Assembly: GCF_003464165.1 (NCBI RefSeq)
Contig: NZ_QSEK01000005.1
Span: forward strand, 39,652 to 103,651
Origin: Eubacterium sp. AM49-13BH
GTDB lineage: Bacteria > Bacillota > Clostridia > Lachnospirales > Lachnospiraceae
Direction: 5' to 3'
DNA: 64,000 bases
This document shows positions 25,689 to 36,100 of the stretch, piece after piece. Within the stretch, counting starts at the first letter, position 1. Each line of letters opens with the position of its first letter. Under the pieces are notes generated by a model that made no database searches, was not told the origin of the DNA, and saw nothing but the letters and a program-made list of their open reading frames with translations. Position numbers and translations under genes: made by a program.

Positions 25689-25893
25689 TCCATCTCTAAC
25701 AATTGTATATGTATATTATCATTATTTACATCATATTCAATATGTCATATATAAATATTTTATTAAGTATAATATTCATTCATATTTGACCACAACCGCC
25801 CCCAGTGCTATAGTGTGAAAAATAGGATTTTTCAATGCAAGAATAAAAATTATTATGTACGAAAACCGCACACACAGAAAAGGAACAAACACA

Positions 25894-27108
25894 ATGAGCA
25901 AAAATGATGAAAACAACTATACACTGCGCCCTCTCACTATAGATGACGCTGAAGAATACAATGCACTTTTAAGATATGCCTTTCAGGTAACTGAACAGGA
26001 GCTTGCCGAGACAGGATGGAAGGATGATGAGATTACCCAATCCAAATTCCCAGTTCTTCAAAGAGCTGATGTACTTGGCTGCTTCAATGGTGATGATCTG
26101 ATTGCACAATTTGCAGTATACCCGCTTGATATGAATATATATGGTGTTAAATACAGCGTAGGCTTTGTTACAAGCGTATGCACATACCCTGAATACACAG
26201 GACACGGAATCATGAAAAGACTTATGATTCAGAGCCTTATACGAATGAGAGATGCACACAAATCATTTGCTTTGCTGTATCCATATTCAATTCCATTATA
26301 CCGTGGTCTTGGCTGGGAAATTATCTCTAACAAGATGACTTATACAATCAAGGATACACAGATTCCAAGAAAGCTTAATGAGCCCGGTTATGTCAGACGA
26401 GTCTCATGGGACGACAAAGAATTTAAGGAGCTTCATACCAAATTTGCTGAAAAGACACACGGCTGTCTATATAGAAATAACCTTGCATGGGAAGAATACT
26501 GGCGCTGGGACGAGGACGACACATCTGTTGCCATCTATTATTCTAAGGACGATGTACCTTACGGATATATGGTATACATGATAAGTTCTGATGTCATGCA
26601 TGTGAAAGAAATGATTTATCTTAACCGCGAGGCACAGCTTGGCTTGTGGGAATTCATACATGCCCACGATTCAATGATTGACGAGGTCCGTGGAAACAAT
26701 TACTACAGTGAGCCAATCGCATTTGAACTTGATGACAGTGACATTAAAGAGACAATCCGCCCATACACAATGGGTCGAGTCATTGATATCAGGCAGTTCT
26801 TTGCCAAATATGCATGCGACCCGGACGAGCCTTCTGTATGCATACGCTTCTACATTGAAGATGACCTCCTGGCATGGAACAACGGTTACTTTACATACCT
26901 TTTTGATAATGGCAGATGTATTGAAACCGAACAGCAGCCTGATTACGAAGTATCCATGTCAATCGGCACATTAACCACATTAATGCTTGGCTACAAAACT
27001 GCTGAGAAGCTTCATGTCATGGACAAGATACAGGCATCAGATGAAGCTATTGAACATCTGGATGACATACTTTTCCATAGAATTCCGTATGTGTCGGATT
27101 ATATCTGA
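25894..27108 (+). CDS. Eis-like GNAT family N-acetyltransferase
   Basis: 404 residues from the ATG following AAAGGAAC. Residues 10-150 are a GNAT domain with acetyl-CoA loop region VCTYPEYTGHGIMKRLM. A second degenerate GNAT domain follows, and the C-terminal 100 residues form an SCP2/sterol-carrier-like module (YEVSMSIGTLTTLMLGYKTA). This is the architecture of Eis-type acetyltransferases, which modify amines such as aminoglycosides or protein lysines. The real substrate is unknown. Monocistronic, with a terminator downstream. Confidence 0.9.
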   Translation: MSKNDENNYTLRPLTIDDAEEYNALLRYAFQVTEQELAETGWKDDEITQSKFPVLQRADVLGCFNGDDLIAQFAVYPLDMNIYGVKYSVGFVTSVCTYPEYTGHGIMKRLMIQSLIRMRDAHKSFALLYPYSIPLYRGLGWEIISNKMTYTIKDTQIPRKLNEPGYVRRVSWDDKEFKELHTKFAEKTHGCLYRNNLAWEEYWRWDEDDTSVAIYYSKDDVPYGYMVYMISSDVMHVKEMIYLNREAQLGLWEFIHAHDSMIDEVRGNNYYSEPIAFELDDSDIKETIRPYTMGRVIDIRQFFAKYACDPDEPSVCIRFYIEDDLLAWNNGYFTYLFDNGRCIETEQQPDYEVSMSIGTLTTLMLGYKTAEKLHVMDKIQASDEAIEHLDDILFHRIPYVSDYI

Positions 27109-27137
27109 CTATGATGCTGATATGATTTTTTAACACA

Positions 27138-27168
27138 AAAGCCCATAGAATCTGCTTCTATGGGCTTT
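27138..27168. terminator. bidirectional terminator between acetyltransferase and symporter genes
   Basis: Perfect 13-base stem AAAGCCCATAGAA / TTCTATGGGCTTT with a five-base loop, A/T runs on both sides, between convergent genes. Confidence 0.88.
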
Positions 27169-27191
27169 GCTATCAATTATTATTCAATTTC

Positions 27192-28694
27192 TCATTCCTT
27201 ATAACCAATATTATTGTTACCAAAACATTTATCATAAGAAATACCTGTTAATTTCTCAATAACATTTCTTGTTTCCTCAGAAACATCTTCTTTTCTGCCG
27301 CCAGCATGGACTCTGTCAAGCTCGTCAATGACAATCTTATGAGTCTTGTGGTTAAGCTTCATTCTGCATGAGAAGACTATTCCGATTATTGCAAGTCCGC
27401 CAACACCGATAAGAAGGACACCTGCTATCGCATTGACTGCGCTCTGTGGCTGTGTTGATGCACCTGAGACAAATCCAAATGCAGCAAGAACCTGACCTAA
27501 GATAAAGACAACGCTTGCTCTCATAAGCTTTCCAGCCATTGTCATTGCTCCGGCATATACACCTTCTCTTCTTCTGTTAGTTACGACTTCATCAACATCC
27601 GCCATAAATGTATACGCTGTCCAAGGAATATAATAAACTCCACCTGTTCCAAGACCGAATATAACCATTACACCAAATACAAGAACTGTAATATGAGCTA
27701 TATGGAATACAAATATTCCAAAAAAGCAGAGGATTGCGCCGATTACAACTGAAAGTGCTGCGATAAATGGTTTTGCAAATCCCTTCTTTGCTACAATACC
27801 GATGAATACAGCTGTTGATATAAGCTGCAGGATACTGCTTAAGCTGTTAAGCTCTGAAACAAGTGTTGAAGGCTGGTTCAGACAGAATACTATATAATAA
27901 GTAAAGCACGCTGTAAAAAGCCATTCCGCACCGAATCCAAACAGATACATTCCAAGGTGCTGTCTGAAAGTCTTGATTCTTAATGTTGATGCAATATCAA
28001 CGAAAAGTTTCTTAATTCCCTCAACGAAATTAGGAATATTCTCCTCTGCTACATCTTCATAAGGTCTTTCCCATGAATTGAAGTAGAGAAATGTAAGCGA
28101 AATAATCATAATTACGCAGTATGTAACACCTGTATAGAAGAATGGCAGTGGTGAATCCTTGCCAAGCATTCCAATGAAGAATCCCGGAATAGCTGCGCCT
28201 AAGAAGTTAGCCAGCTTTCCAAACATTGCCTTGAATCCTGTAAGATAAGTTCTCTGGTTAAAATCCGAAGTCATCTCAACAGCAAGTGTATCATAAGGAA
28301 TCATAATACTTGTATACACAAATTCAAAAAGAATATAAGTTGTAAGATAATAGAAAAAATTCATATTCTTTACCCAGAGCATTGGATAAAGAAGCATAAG
28401 CGGAATACCTGTAAGAATAAAGAATCTTCTTCGTCCGAACTTCCTTCCCAGCTTAGTTCTGTAAAAGCTGTCTGTAATAAATCCCATCAAAGGATTAAGA
28501 ATTACATCGAGATATGTTGCAATTGAAAATATAAGTGTAGCTTTAACAACCGACATATTACAAAATGTCGTGTAAAAATATAAAAGCCATGCCCCGCTTA
28601 TCGCCAAAGCTCCGCTTCCCAGCATATTACCACTTCCATATGCCAGCTTGTGAATGAGAGTTATCTTTTTGTTTTTAGTTACTGTGCCACTCAT
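27192..28694 (-). CDS. MFS transporter, glycoside-pentoside-hexuronide (GPH):cation symporter family
   Basis: About 500 residues with twelve hydrophobic segments. The N-terminal LAYGSGNMLGSGALAISGAWLLYFYT, the DVILNPLMGFITD cation-site region and the GRKFGRRRFFILTG loop are GPH hallmarks. Substrates are usually oligosaccharides or uronides; in this pectinolytic context a galacturonide is plausible (inference). The second ATG (28694) gives better spacing to GGAGG. It is divergent from a GntR/FCD regulator and shares an operator region with it. Confidence 0.92.
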   Translation of the reverse strand: MSGTVTKNKKITLIHKLAYGSGNMLGSGALAISGAWLLYFYTTFCNMSVVKATLIFSIATYLDVILNPLMGFITDSFYRTKLGRKFGRRRFFILTGIPLMLLYPMLWVKNMNFFYYLTTYILFEFVYTSIMIPYDTLAVEMTSDFNQRTYLTGFKAMFGKLANFLGAAIPGFFIGMLGKDSPLPFFYTGVTYCVIMIISLTFLYFNSWERPYEDVAEENIPNFVEGIKKLFVDIASTLRIKTFRQHLGMYLFGFGAEWLFTACFTYYIVFCLNQPSTLVSELNSLSSILQLISTAVFIGIVAKKGFAKPFIAALSVVIGAILCFFGIFVFHIAHITVLVFGVMVIFGLGTGGVYYIPWTAYTFMADVDEVVTNRRREGVYAGAMTMAGKLMRASVVFILGQVLAAFGFVSGASTQPQSAVNAIAGVLLIGVGGLAIIGIVFSCRMKLNHKTHKIVIDELDRVHAGGRKEDVSEETRNVIEKLTGISYDKCFGNNNIGYKE

Positions 28695-28747
28695 CATTAA
28701 CCTCCGTATCTTTTATATTACTCTATATGTTATATATTTCGTGCTAT

Positions 28748-28776
28748 ATAATATATATCAGTCGCAAAAATGTCAA
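28748..28776 (-). promoter_or_regulatory. promoter of the GPH symporter gene
   Basis: Minus-strand TTGACA (28771-28776), 17 bases, TATTAT (28748-28753), about 50 bases from the start codon. Confidence 0.75.
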
Positions 28777-28787
28777 GCGTTAAAAAA

Positions 28788-28829
28788 TAGACAATTTTAC
28801 AAAAATATGATATAAAATATATATCATTA
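28788..28829 (+). promoter_or_regulatory. promoter of the GntR gene with overlapping palindromic operator
   Basis: TAGACA (28788-28793), 17 bases, TATAAA (28811-28816). The palindrome ATGATATA-AAATA-TATATCAT at about 28807-28827 covers the -10 box and is a likely operator. A related half-site is near 28751-28761. Confidence 0.6.
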
Positions 28830-28846
28830 ACATTTTGGGGGTATCT

Positions 28847-29527
28847 ATGTTAAATATTACAGAAAAATCAGAAGATGAAGCTGCTAAAGATTATGTACTC
28901 AGACAGCTTATTTACAACATTGTCCACACTAACCTGCTGCCGGGTCAGAAGCTTGAAGCACCTGAACTCTGCTCACTTATGCATGTCAGCAATAATCCTT
29001 TACGCGAGGCAGAATTAGAACTTGCACAGTCAAAGCTGATAGAGATAAAACCTAAGATTGGAGCATTTGTTTCGTATGTCAATACAGATATCGTAGAACA
29101 GCTCCGCGACTTACGCTGTGTACTTGAGGCGCAGCTTGCTGTTGAAGCATGCGATATACTGACAAAGAACCAGCTTGATTCCTTATATGAAAATGTAGCC
29201 TTATGGGAAATGTATATCAAACGAGGTGATGAAGAAAAGATTTTCATACTTGATAAAGAATTTCACGGAAGCCTGTATAAAATGTGTGGCAAAACAGTTT
29301 GGTATAACCTTGTCGAAAGCATGGCACCACATTTTGACAGAACTACAATATTAAGTTTCAGATGCAAAGAAACAGGAAGAATCCTGAAAGACCATGGAGA
29401 ACTTGTAGCCGCCATCGAGAATAAAGACAAAGAAAAAGCTGCCCATATATCGCAGAGACATATGAGCAGATATTCTGAAAATATTGATGCAATCAGAAAA
29501 CATTTTCCTGATTATTTTAATGATTAA
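28847..29527 (+). CDS. GntR family regulator with FCD ligand-binding domain
   Basis: 226 residues from the ATG after GGGGG. The N-terminal winged helix is visible (GQKLEAPELCSLMHVSNNPLREAELELAQSKLIEIKPKIGAFV). The C-terminal FCD domain has RCVLEAQLAVEA, the metal-binding Asp/His in DKEFHGSLY, and HGELVAAI and HMSRY. FCD regulators usually respond to organic or sugar acids. Divergent from the GPH symporter gene, so it probably represses it. Confidence 0.9.
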   Translation: MLNITEKSEDEAAKDYVLRQLIYNIVHTNLLPGQKLEAPELCSLMHVSNNPLREAELELAQSKLIEIKPKIGAFVSYVNTDIVEQLRDLRCVLEAQLAVEACDILTKNQLDSLYENVALWEMYIKRGDEEKIFILDKEFHGSLYKMCGKTVWYNLVESMAPHFDRTTILSFRCKETGRILKDHGELVAAIENKDKEKAAHISQRHMSRYSENIDAIRKHFPDYFND

Positions 29528-29551
29528 CTGCGGCAACCGCATATCATACAA

Positions 29552-31105
29552 TTAAATACGTGTTGTCCACTTTCCACAGTCCCACACATCGGTCGCAAGA
29601 CCATCGTAGAACTCTGGTTCGTGGCAGACCATAAGTATGCTGCCCTTATATGCCATAAGGGCTCTTTTTAATTCATCCTTGGCATCAACATCAAGGTGGT
29701 TAGTAGGCTCATCAAGTACAAGAATGTTACTCTCCCGGTTAATCAGCTTGCACAGACGCACCTTTGCCTGCTCTCCACCAGAAAGAACCTTAACCTTGCT
29801 CTCGATATGCTTGGTTGTAAGACCACATTTGGCAAGGGCTGAACGAACCTCATACTGTGTATATCCTGGAAATTCCTGCCATATCTCCTCAAGACATGTA
29901 GTTTCAATTCCAGCCGGAGTCTCCTGTTCGAAATATCCTATCTCAAGATAATCGCCCTGCTCAACATCACCTGACAGAGGCTTGATAAGTCCTAATATAC
30001 TCTTCAATAATGTAGATTTACCTATACCGTTAGCACCAGTAAGCACAATCTTCTGGCCTCGCTCCATCTCTAAGTTAAGCGGACTTGAAAGCGGCTCATC
30101 ATAACCGATAACAAGGTCGTGTGTCTGGAAAATATATCTTCCCGGTGTTCTCGCAGTCTTGAAATTAAACTCTGGCTTTGGCTTCTCTGCTGCCAGCTCT
30201 ATAATATCCATATTATCAAGCTTCTTCTGTCTCGACATCGCCATATTTCTTGTGGCAACCCTCGCCTTATTTCTTGCAACGAAATCCTTAAGCTCTGCAA
30301 TCTCCTGCTGCTGCTTATTGTAAGCCGCCTCAAGCTGTGCCTTCTTCACAGCATACACCTTCTGGAAATTATCATAATCGCCTGTATAACGGTTCAGCTC
30401 CTGATTATCCATATGATAAATAACATTTATAACACTGTTAAGGAATGGTATATCATGCGATATCAGTATAAATGCGTTCTCATAGTCCTGCAGATATCTC
30501 TTAAGCCACTCAATATGCTCTTTATCAAGATAGTTAGTCGGCTCATCAAGAAGAAGGATATCCGGCTTTTCAAGGAGCAGCTTGCCAAGCAGAACCTTAG
30601 TTCTCTGTCCACCTGAAAGCTCAGTTACATCCTTATCAAGTCCAAGTTCAGATAGTCCCAATGCTCTTGCAACTTCCTCAACCTTCGCATCAATCATATA
30701 GAAATCATGCATTGTAAGAAGATCCTGAATAGTTCCCGCTTCCGCCATCAGCTTATCCATCTCTTCCGGTGATGCGTCGCCAAGCCCGGCATATATCTCA
30801 TTCATCTGATTCTCCATGTCATACAGAAAATCAAATGCAGACGCAAGCACCGACTGGATTGTCATGCCCTTCTCAAGCACAGCATGCTGGTCGAGATATC
30901 CGACTCTGACATTCTTAGCCCACTCAACCTTTCCCTCATCAGGCATAAGCTTGCCTGTTATTATATTCATAAATGTGGATTTACCTTCGCCGTTGGCTCC
31001 CACTAATCCAATCTTATCAAGCCTGTTAAGCTGGAAAGACACATTGTTAAAAATCGCTCTGTCGCCAAATCCGTGTGTAAGTCCGGTTACTGTAAGTAAA
31101 CTCAT
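29552..31105 (-). CDS. ABC-F family ribosome-associated ATPase
   Basis: 517 residues, two ABC domains in one chain and no membrane segments. The two Walker A motifs are GANGEGKST and GANGIGKST, the signatures LSGGQRTK and LSGGEQAK, and the Walker B motifs LLLDEPTNYLD and LVLDEPTNHLD. A charged linker near residues 240-310 (KKAQLEAAYNKQQQEIAELKDF) is the P-site tRNA-interaction motif region. It acts on stalled ribosomes. Resistance or housekeeping type cannot be decided from sequence alone. Confidence 0.93.
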   Translation of the reverse strand: MSLLTVTGLTHGFGDRAIFNNVSFQLNRLDKIGLVGANGEGKSTFMNIITGKLMPDEGKVEWAKNVRVGYLDQHAVLEKGMTIQSVLASAFDFLYDMENQMNEIYAGLGDASPEEMDKLMAEAGTIQDLLTMHDFYMIDAKVEEVARALGLSELGLDKDVTELSGGQRTKVLLGKLLLEKPDILLLDEPTNYLDKEHIEWLKRYLQDYENAFILISHDIPFLNSVINVIYHMDNQELNRYTGDYDNFQKVYAVKKAQLEAAYNKQQQEIAELKDFVARNKARVATRNMAMSRQKKLDNMDIIELAAEKPKPEFNFKTARTPGRYIFQTHDLVIGYDEPLSSPLNLEMERGQKIVLTGANGIGKSTLLKSILGLIKPLSGDVEQGDYLEIGYFEQETPAGIETTCLEEIWQEFPGYTQYEVRSALAKCGLTTKHIESKVKVLSGGEQAKVRLCKLINRESNILVLDEPTNHLDVDAKDELKRALMAYKGSILMVCHEPEFYDGLATDVWDCGKWTTRI

Positions 31106-31253
31106 ATCTGATATCCTTTTCTATTAAAATTTCTTAAAGTATTATAAGTTATGTACATTATTATTGTAAATACCTTTATTATCTGATAAACTAAAATATT
31201 GTTTGTATACACAATTTATTAATTATTCTTACATGATAGGAGGGTTAATATAC

Positions 31254-33092
31254 ATGGATGAAATGTCATTTGAGTGGAGCGAACATGAACATCACTCTCA
31301 CCACTCACATAATTCCGGTAATTCGCATCATCACTCGCACCATACAAAGAAGCATAAACGAAAACGTATCATAATCGGCGTTATAATTGGGGTAATTCTT
31401 ATTCTAGGATTAGGCGGAGCATTTGGTGCTGTTACTGCTAAAAAAGAAATATCTGATATAAAACAACAGGCGATAGTCCTTAAAGCAGACCTTAAAAATG
31501 TATTATCTGCACTGAAGGCACAGGATGCTGATTCCACATTTGCTGCATGCGATGAGCTTGATATAGCACTTGACAATATTAATGCCACATTAGACAAGCC
31601 TCTATGGAAAATAGTCTATAAAGTTCCTAAGTTCAAAGGTTATATAGACTCCGTAGAGAAACTTCTCTCTCTTGTAGATGAAGCATCTAATGATATCGCA
31701 CGTCCAACAGCAGCTGTTTTGGAAGAATATCCTTTATCGGAACTGAAGGTAGATGAAGGTTTTAACATTACTGTTATTAATGCATATCTGTCTCTTCTCG
31801 AGGATATTGAGCCTAAGATTGACGATATTGTATATTCCATGAATCAGGTTAATCTCCCTATGGGACTTAACAGCATGATATCTGATTACTCTGCACAGAT
31901 TGCTTCAATGACTGGTTCATATGATAATCTCAAAGAGTTCCTTCCTCTGTTCAAGACATTTATAGGAGATGGCTCTGACAGAACATATCTGCTTGCCGCA
32001 CAGAACTCTTCTGAGATTCGTGCTTCCGGCGGCTTCCCTGGTTCAGTTGGAACCATAAGAATCCGCGATGGAATTCTTTCAATAGGTGATTTCAGCAGTG
32101 TATATAATGTTCTTTCAACTCACACTCCTTCTGCTGCCGGTATAACTGATGAGGAAAAAGAGCTTTTTGGTTCATGGATGAACGCACCAAGAGATGCATG
32201 TTTTGATCCTGCCTTTGAAAGAGTTGCTTATATATGGGCACTTGCCTACGAGCAGAAGAATTCTGAGCACGTTAATGGTGTTGTTTCGCTTACACCTGCA
32301 ATTATTCAGAACATGCTTGGATACATCGGTAATGTAACACTTTCCGATGGCACAGAATTAACAAGTGAAAATGCTACACAGGTTTTACAATATGACCTTT
32401 ATTACAAGTATCTTAATGCAAATGCTTCTTCTTCCGCAGGCGATTATGTTGATAATTTATTTGCAGAAACAGCTAAGGTTACCATGGCAAAGCTTGTATC
32501 TGACTTTGATGTAAAAAAAGCTGGTGATTATTATAAGGTATTCTCAGACGGTGCTAAGAACCGTACAGTTCTGATGTGGATGGAAGATGAGGAAGAGCAG
32601 GAACTTGTTAAAAATGCAGGCTGTTCCGGTGGGCTTAACGAAGATCCTCAAAATCCTGAAACCGGAGTATACTTTAGTATCTCTGATCCGTGTAAGTTAG
32701 GATGGTTCCTCAATATAGACACACAGATAAGTGAGCCTGTTGTTAACAGCAATGGATCAAGCACTTATGAAGTAATTGCTACATATAGCAATACATTAAG
32801 TGATAATGACAAAATCAATGCCGGTAGATACATCCTTGGAAATTACGGCGGAACAATTACTGGTTATATCCATATATTTGCTCCTGCTGGCGGCACTATC
32901 TCTGATATAGAGATGAGCAATGGAGATACAATGTACACTGGCAATTACAACAATCTTCAGGTTGCCTACAGATTTGGCAATTCAATTGCTCCTGGTTCAA
33001 GCATAACAGTAACATACAAGGTTACTACTGCTTCTGGTGTTACTAACCCACTTGGTGTTAATTCAACCCCTACATTACAGAACTACAGATAG
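31254..33092 (+). CDS. DUF4012 membrane-anchored protein with His-rich N-terminus
   Basis: 612 residues from the ATG after AGGAGGG. The N-terminal tail has about 15 His in a 25-residue stretch (HEHHSHHSHNSG, then HHHSHH) and a Lys/Arg cluster, then one membrane helix (IIIGVIIGVILILGLGGAFG, near residues 40-60). The rest is extracellular, with DUF4012 features (AAQNSSEIRASGGFPGSVG, RDGILSIGDF). It resembles LytR-type cell-envelope proteins in layout; its function is not established. The His tail would lie in the cytoplasm and could bind metal. It ends in a terminator. Confidence 0.85.
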   Translation: MDEMSFEWSEHEHHSHHSHNSGNSHHHSHHTKKHKRKRIIIGVIIGVILILGLGGAFGAVTAKKEISDIKQQAIVLKADLKNVLSALKAQDADSTFAACDELDIALDNINATLDKPLWKIVYKVPKFKGYIDSVEKLLSLVDEASNDIARPTAAVLEEYPLSELKVDEGFNITVINAYLSLLEDIEPKIDDIVYSMNQVNLPMGLNSMISDYSAQIASMTGSYDNLKEFLPLFKTFIGDGSDRTYLLAAQNSSEIRASGGFPGSVGTIRIRDGILSIGDFSSVYNVLSTHTPSAAGITDEEKELFGSWMNAPRDACFDPAFERVAYIWALAYEQKNSEHVNGVVSLTPAIIQNMLGYIGNVTLSDGTELTSENATQVLQYDLYYKYLNANASSSAGDYVDNLFAETAKVTMAKLVSDFDVKKAGDYYKVFSDGAKNRTVLMWMEDEEEQELVKNAGCSGGLNEDPQNPETGVYFSISDPCKLGWFLNIDTQISEPVVNSNGSSTYEVIATYSNTLSDNDKINAGRYILGNYGGTITGYIHIFAPAGGTISDIEMSNGDTMYTGNYNNLQVAYRFGNSIAPGSSITVTYKVTTASGVTNPLGVNSTPTLQNYR

Positions 33093-33126
33093 ATGATATT
33101 AATCACTATCTTTACACAATAAAAAT

Positions 33127-33158
33127 TGGCGGCTGATATGAAAATCTATCAGCCGCCA
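33127..33158. terminator. bidirectional terminator between DUF4012 and pectate lyase genes
   Basis: TGGCGGCTGATA / TATCAGCCGCCA, 12-base stem with an eight-base loop; T-rich on the minus side and ATTATTT on the plus side. Confidence 0.88.
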
Positions 33159-33176
33159 TTATTATTTATTCAATTA

Positions 33177-36100
33177 TTATTTTACAACTTTCTTCTTTGA
33201 AGAAACAACCATCACAACTACTCCTGCTGAGATAATCATTGCCAATGCAAATGGTACTGCATGCATTGTGTCTCCTGTCTGAGCAGAAGGCTCTTTAACT
33301 GTTGTATCTGTTCCTGTTGATGGAACATTTGCATCATCCTTATTATCAGGTGTTGAAGGTGTTGGATTAACATCTTCACTGCCTGCTGTAAGCTTAGGAA
33401 TGGCTGTTACATTAGTCTTCTCTGTACAACCTGCATGTAAGCAGTGCTGTGACTTAGAGCCTTCTTCTGTAGTAGTAGCTTCCTTATCTACTGTGAACTC
33501 ATTAGCAAATTCATGTCCAAGGGCTTCAATTTCTCTTGTTTCTTCATGTCCACATACTGTACATGTTCCATGCTTTTCACCCTTTTCTGTACATGTTGCT
33601 TCCTTAGTTGTTGTCCACTCAAATACATGAGATACAACTTCGCCAGCCTGTGGCTTAACGCTTATTGCTTCTTCACTTGTTATATCAAGTCTTGCACCAA
33701 CATTATCGCTTAATACACCGCTCTTAATAACCAAGAGATTATGCATATCAATTGTTCCATCTGCATTTCTTGATGGTCTGATTGTTGTATCTACACTTTC
33801 GAACCACTCATCTGTAGCCTTCTGACCAAGATTATTGTATGATTCTGATCCATTATAAATGTAGTTATCATCTCCATGCTGTGAGAAAGGAATAAGGTCT
33901 GCCTTAGCAGTTAAATCTGCCTTAGACATAGATATAAGACCGCTAACCTTCCACTCCTTAAGCATAGAATCCATTGTATTAAGACCTACGCTATATGAAT
34001 CTGCATTACCGTTGTTGTAAGCTGTACATCTTGTAATAGAAATATCAGGACAGCTGTTACTTGTTATTCCCTTTGCATGATTTCCAAATGAAACACAGTT
34101 AATAAGCTTATGTCCACCCTTAAGGTATCCTCCACCTAACTTAAATCCATTACCTTCACCATAGTTATAACCTGCTGCAGTTACATCATCTGTTGTAAGC
34201 CATCCATTGTTGTATGCTACACAGTTTTCAATTGTAACTGAACCAATTGTACCAGATACTGACTTAGCATAGAGATCCCAGCCATCATCAATATTGTTAT
34301 GTGATATACAACCATAGAATCTGTTGCCTTCACCACATGTTAATTTTGCTGCAAATCCATCTGCATCATTTCTTCCTGCATCACAGTTATCAAATGACTC
34401 ACAGTTCTTGATAAGATTTCCTGTTGGCCATAACTTACCCTGAATTCCTGCATAGTTATCAGCTCCACCGTTTCTGCTTATCTGAATACCACTGTTTGCC
34501 GCATGATTTACTGTACACATATCTATTGTATTATAGTTACCGCTTACCTGAATACCTACCCTGATGAATCCTTTACATATAAACCATATACATGCCAATA
34601 ACTTCCGATTACTGCAAGACCTGCGCCTGACAATACAACACCATCAGTTCCATCTGTTGAGATTGATTCTGCAACAAGATTAATTGGCTTATCTGCTGTT
34701 CCGCATACACTTCTGTTAATTGTAATCCATTTATCATATACACCATTCTTCATAAGAATAGTCTGTCCTGGCTGTGCATATGAAACTGCTGTATTAATAT
34801 CTAATGGACTTTCTTCAGTTCCGTCACCAGTTGTCTTACCATCTGGAGTTACAATAATTGTCTGTCCAGCCTCACCATATACCTTACGAGTAACATTTGT
34901 TTCACTTGTTACTGTTGTAGTTGATGTAATATTAGCTGCCGCTGCTGGTTCAAATTCTGCCTTAATAGTATTACTTCCAACATTAACTGCAACTGGAATT
35001 CTTACAGCCTCATCAGCTGTTACTTCCTTAGAAATAGCCTTACCGTCAGCACTTCCTGTTACCTTTAAAGTTCCTGCACAATTAGGAACTACTGTGTATT
35101 CATACTCACCTGCTCCACATGTGTTAGAAGAATATACTCTGATTGATGGTGTTACCTTGTCTTCTACGACCTCTGATGTTGCAAGTCCCTTACTTTCTGA
35201 TGTAGTAAACTTAATATCAGTAATCTTAACACCAATCTTTCTTGCTACCATAACACCTACAACTACAGTTCCATCTTCCTGTACTGATGTAAAATCATTA
35301 GCTGTAAGCTTCTGTGTCTGTGTTCCATTCTCTGTTGTTGCAACTGCTTCATATCCATCATCAGTCTTTCTTACTGTAAATGTATACTCAGCACCAACCT
35401 TAAACATATCTGTTCCTGTTAACTGGTTAAACTTAACATTATTATTAACTCTGTCTACACCATCTTTGTTAGATGTATCTGCTGATGTATAACCTGTGAT
35501 ATAACGCATTGTTGGTGCATTATTCTTAGAGCTGTACATCATTGATGAGAAGTAGTTAAAATATTTGTGTACATAACTTGGTGCACCCCAGTTATTAACA
35601 CCTAATGTATCTGCAACTACAACACCAAAACCGGTCTGATTATCAGGTGTAAGAGATGCATCTGTTACTGTAAATGTTGCAGTTAATTCAAAGTTCTCTT
35701 TCTCTGGATTAACCTTAGTATAGTAATATGAGAATCCATCTTCATCATCAGAAATCTTTCCTGAAGCCTTAGCCTGAATTTCCATACTTCCTGTTGTATT
35801 AGTAATATCTTTTGCTTCAACTGTAGCAACTTTCGTAGATGCTGTATCACCATTAGCAATATTTATAACCTGTGCATTACCATCAGCCTCTGTGATAGTT
35901 GCCTTAGTCTCCTGAGCTGAACCAACAGTTGATACATACCAGTTCTTCTGTGTATCTGCAGTTACTGATAACTCTTTTTCTGAAACAGATGAACAATATC
36001 CATCTGCTCTATTTGCAACAACACTGAATACATATGTACTTCCAACTGTTAAATTCTTAACTGTATAATCACCTTCTGTGATTCCATCAATCTTAACTGC

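Noticed and set aside
34556-34598. Programmed -1 frameshift in the first pectate lyase
   Set aside because: No slippery heptamer or downstream structure at the junction; a lost G in a G run explains it better.
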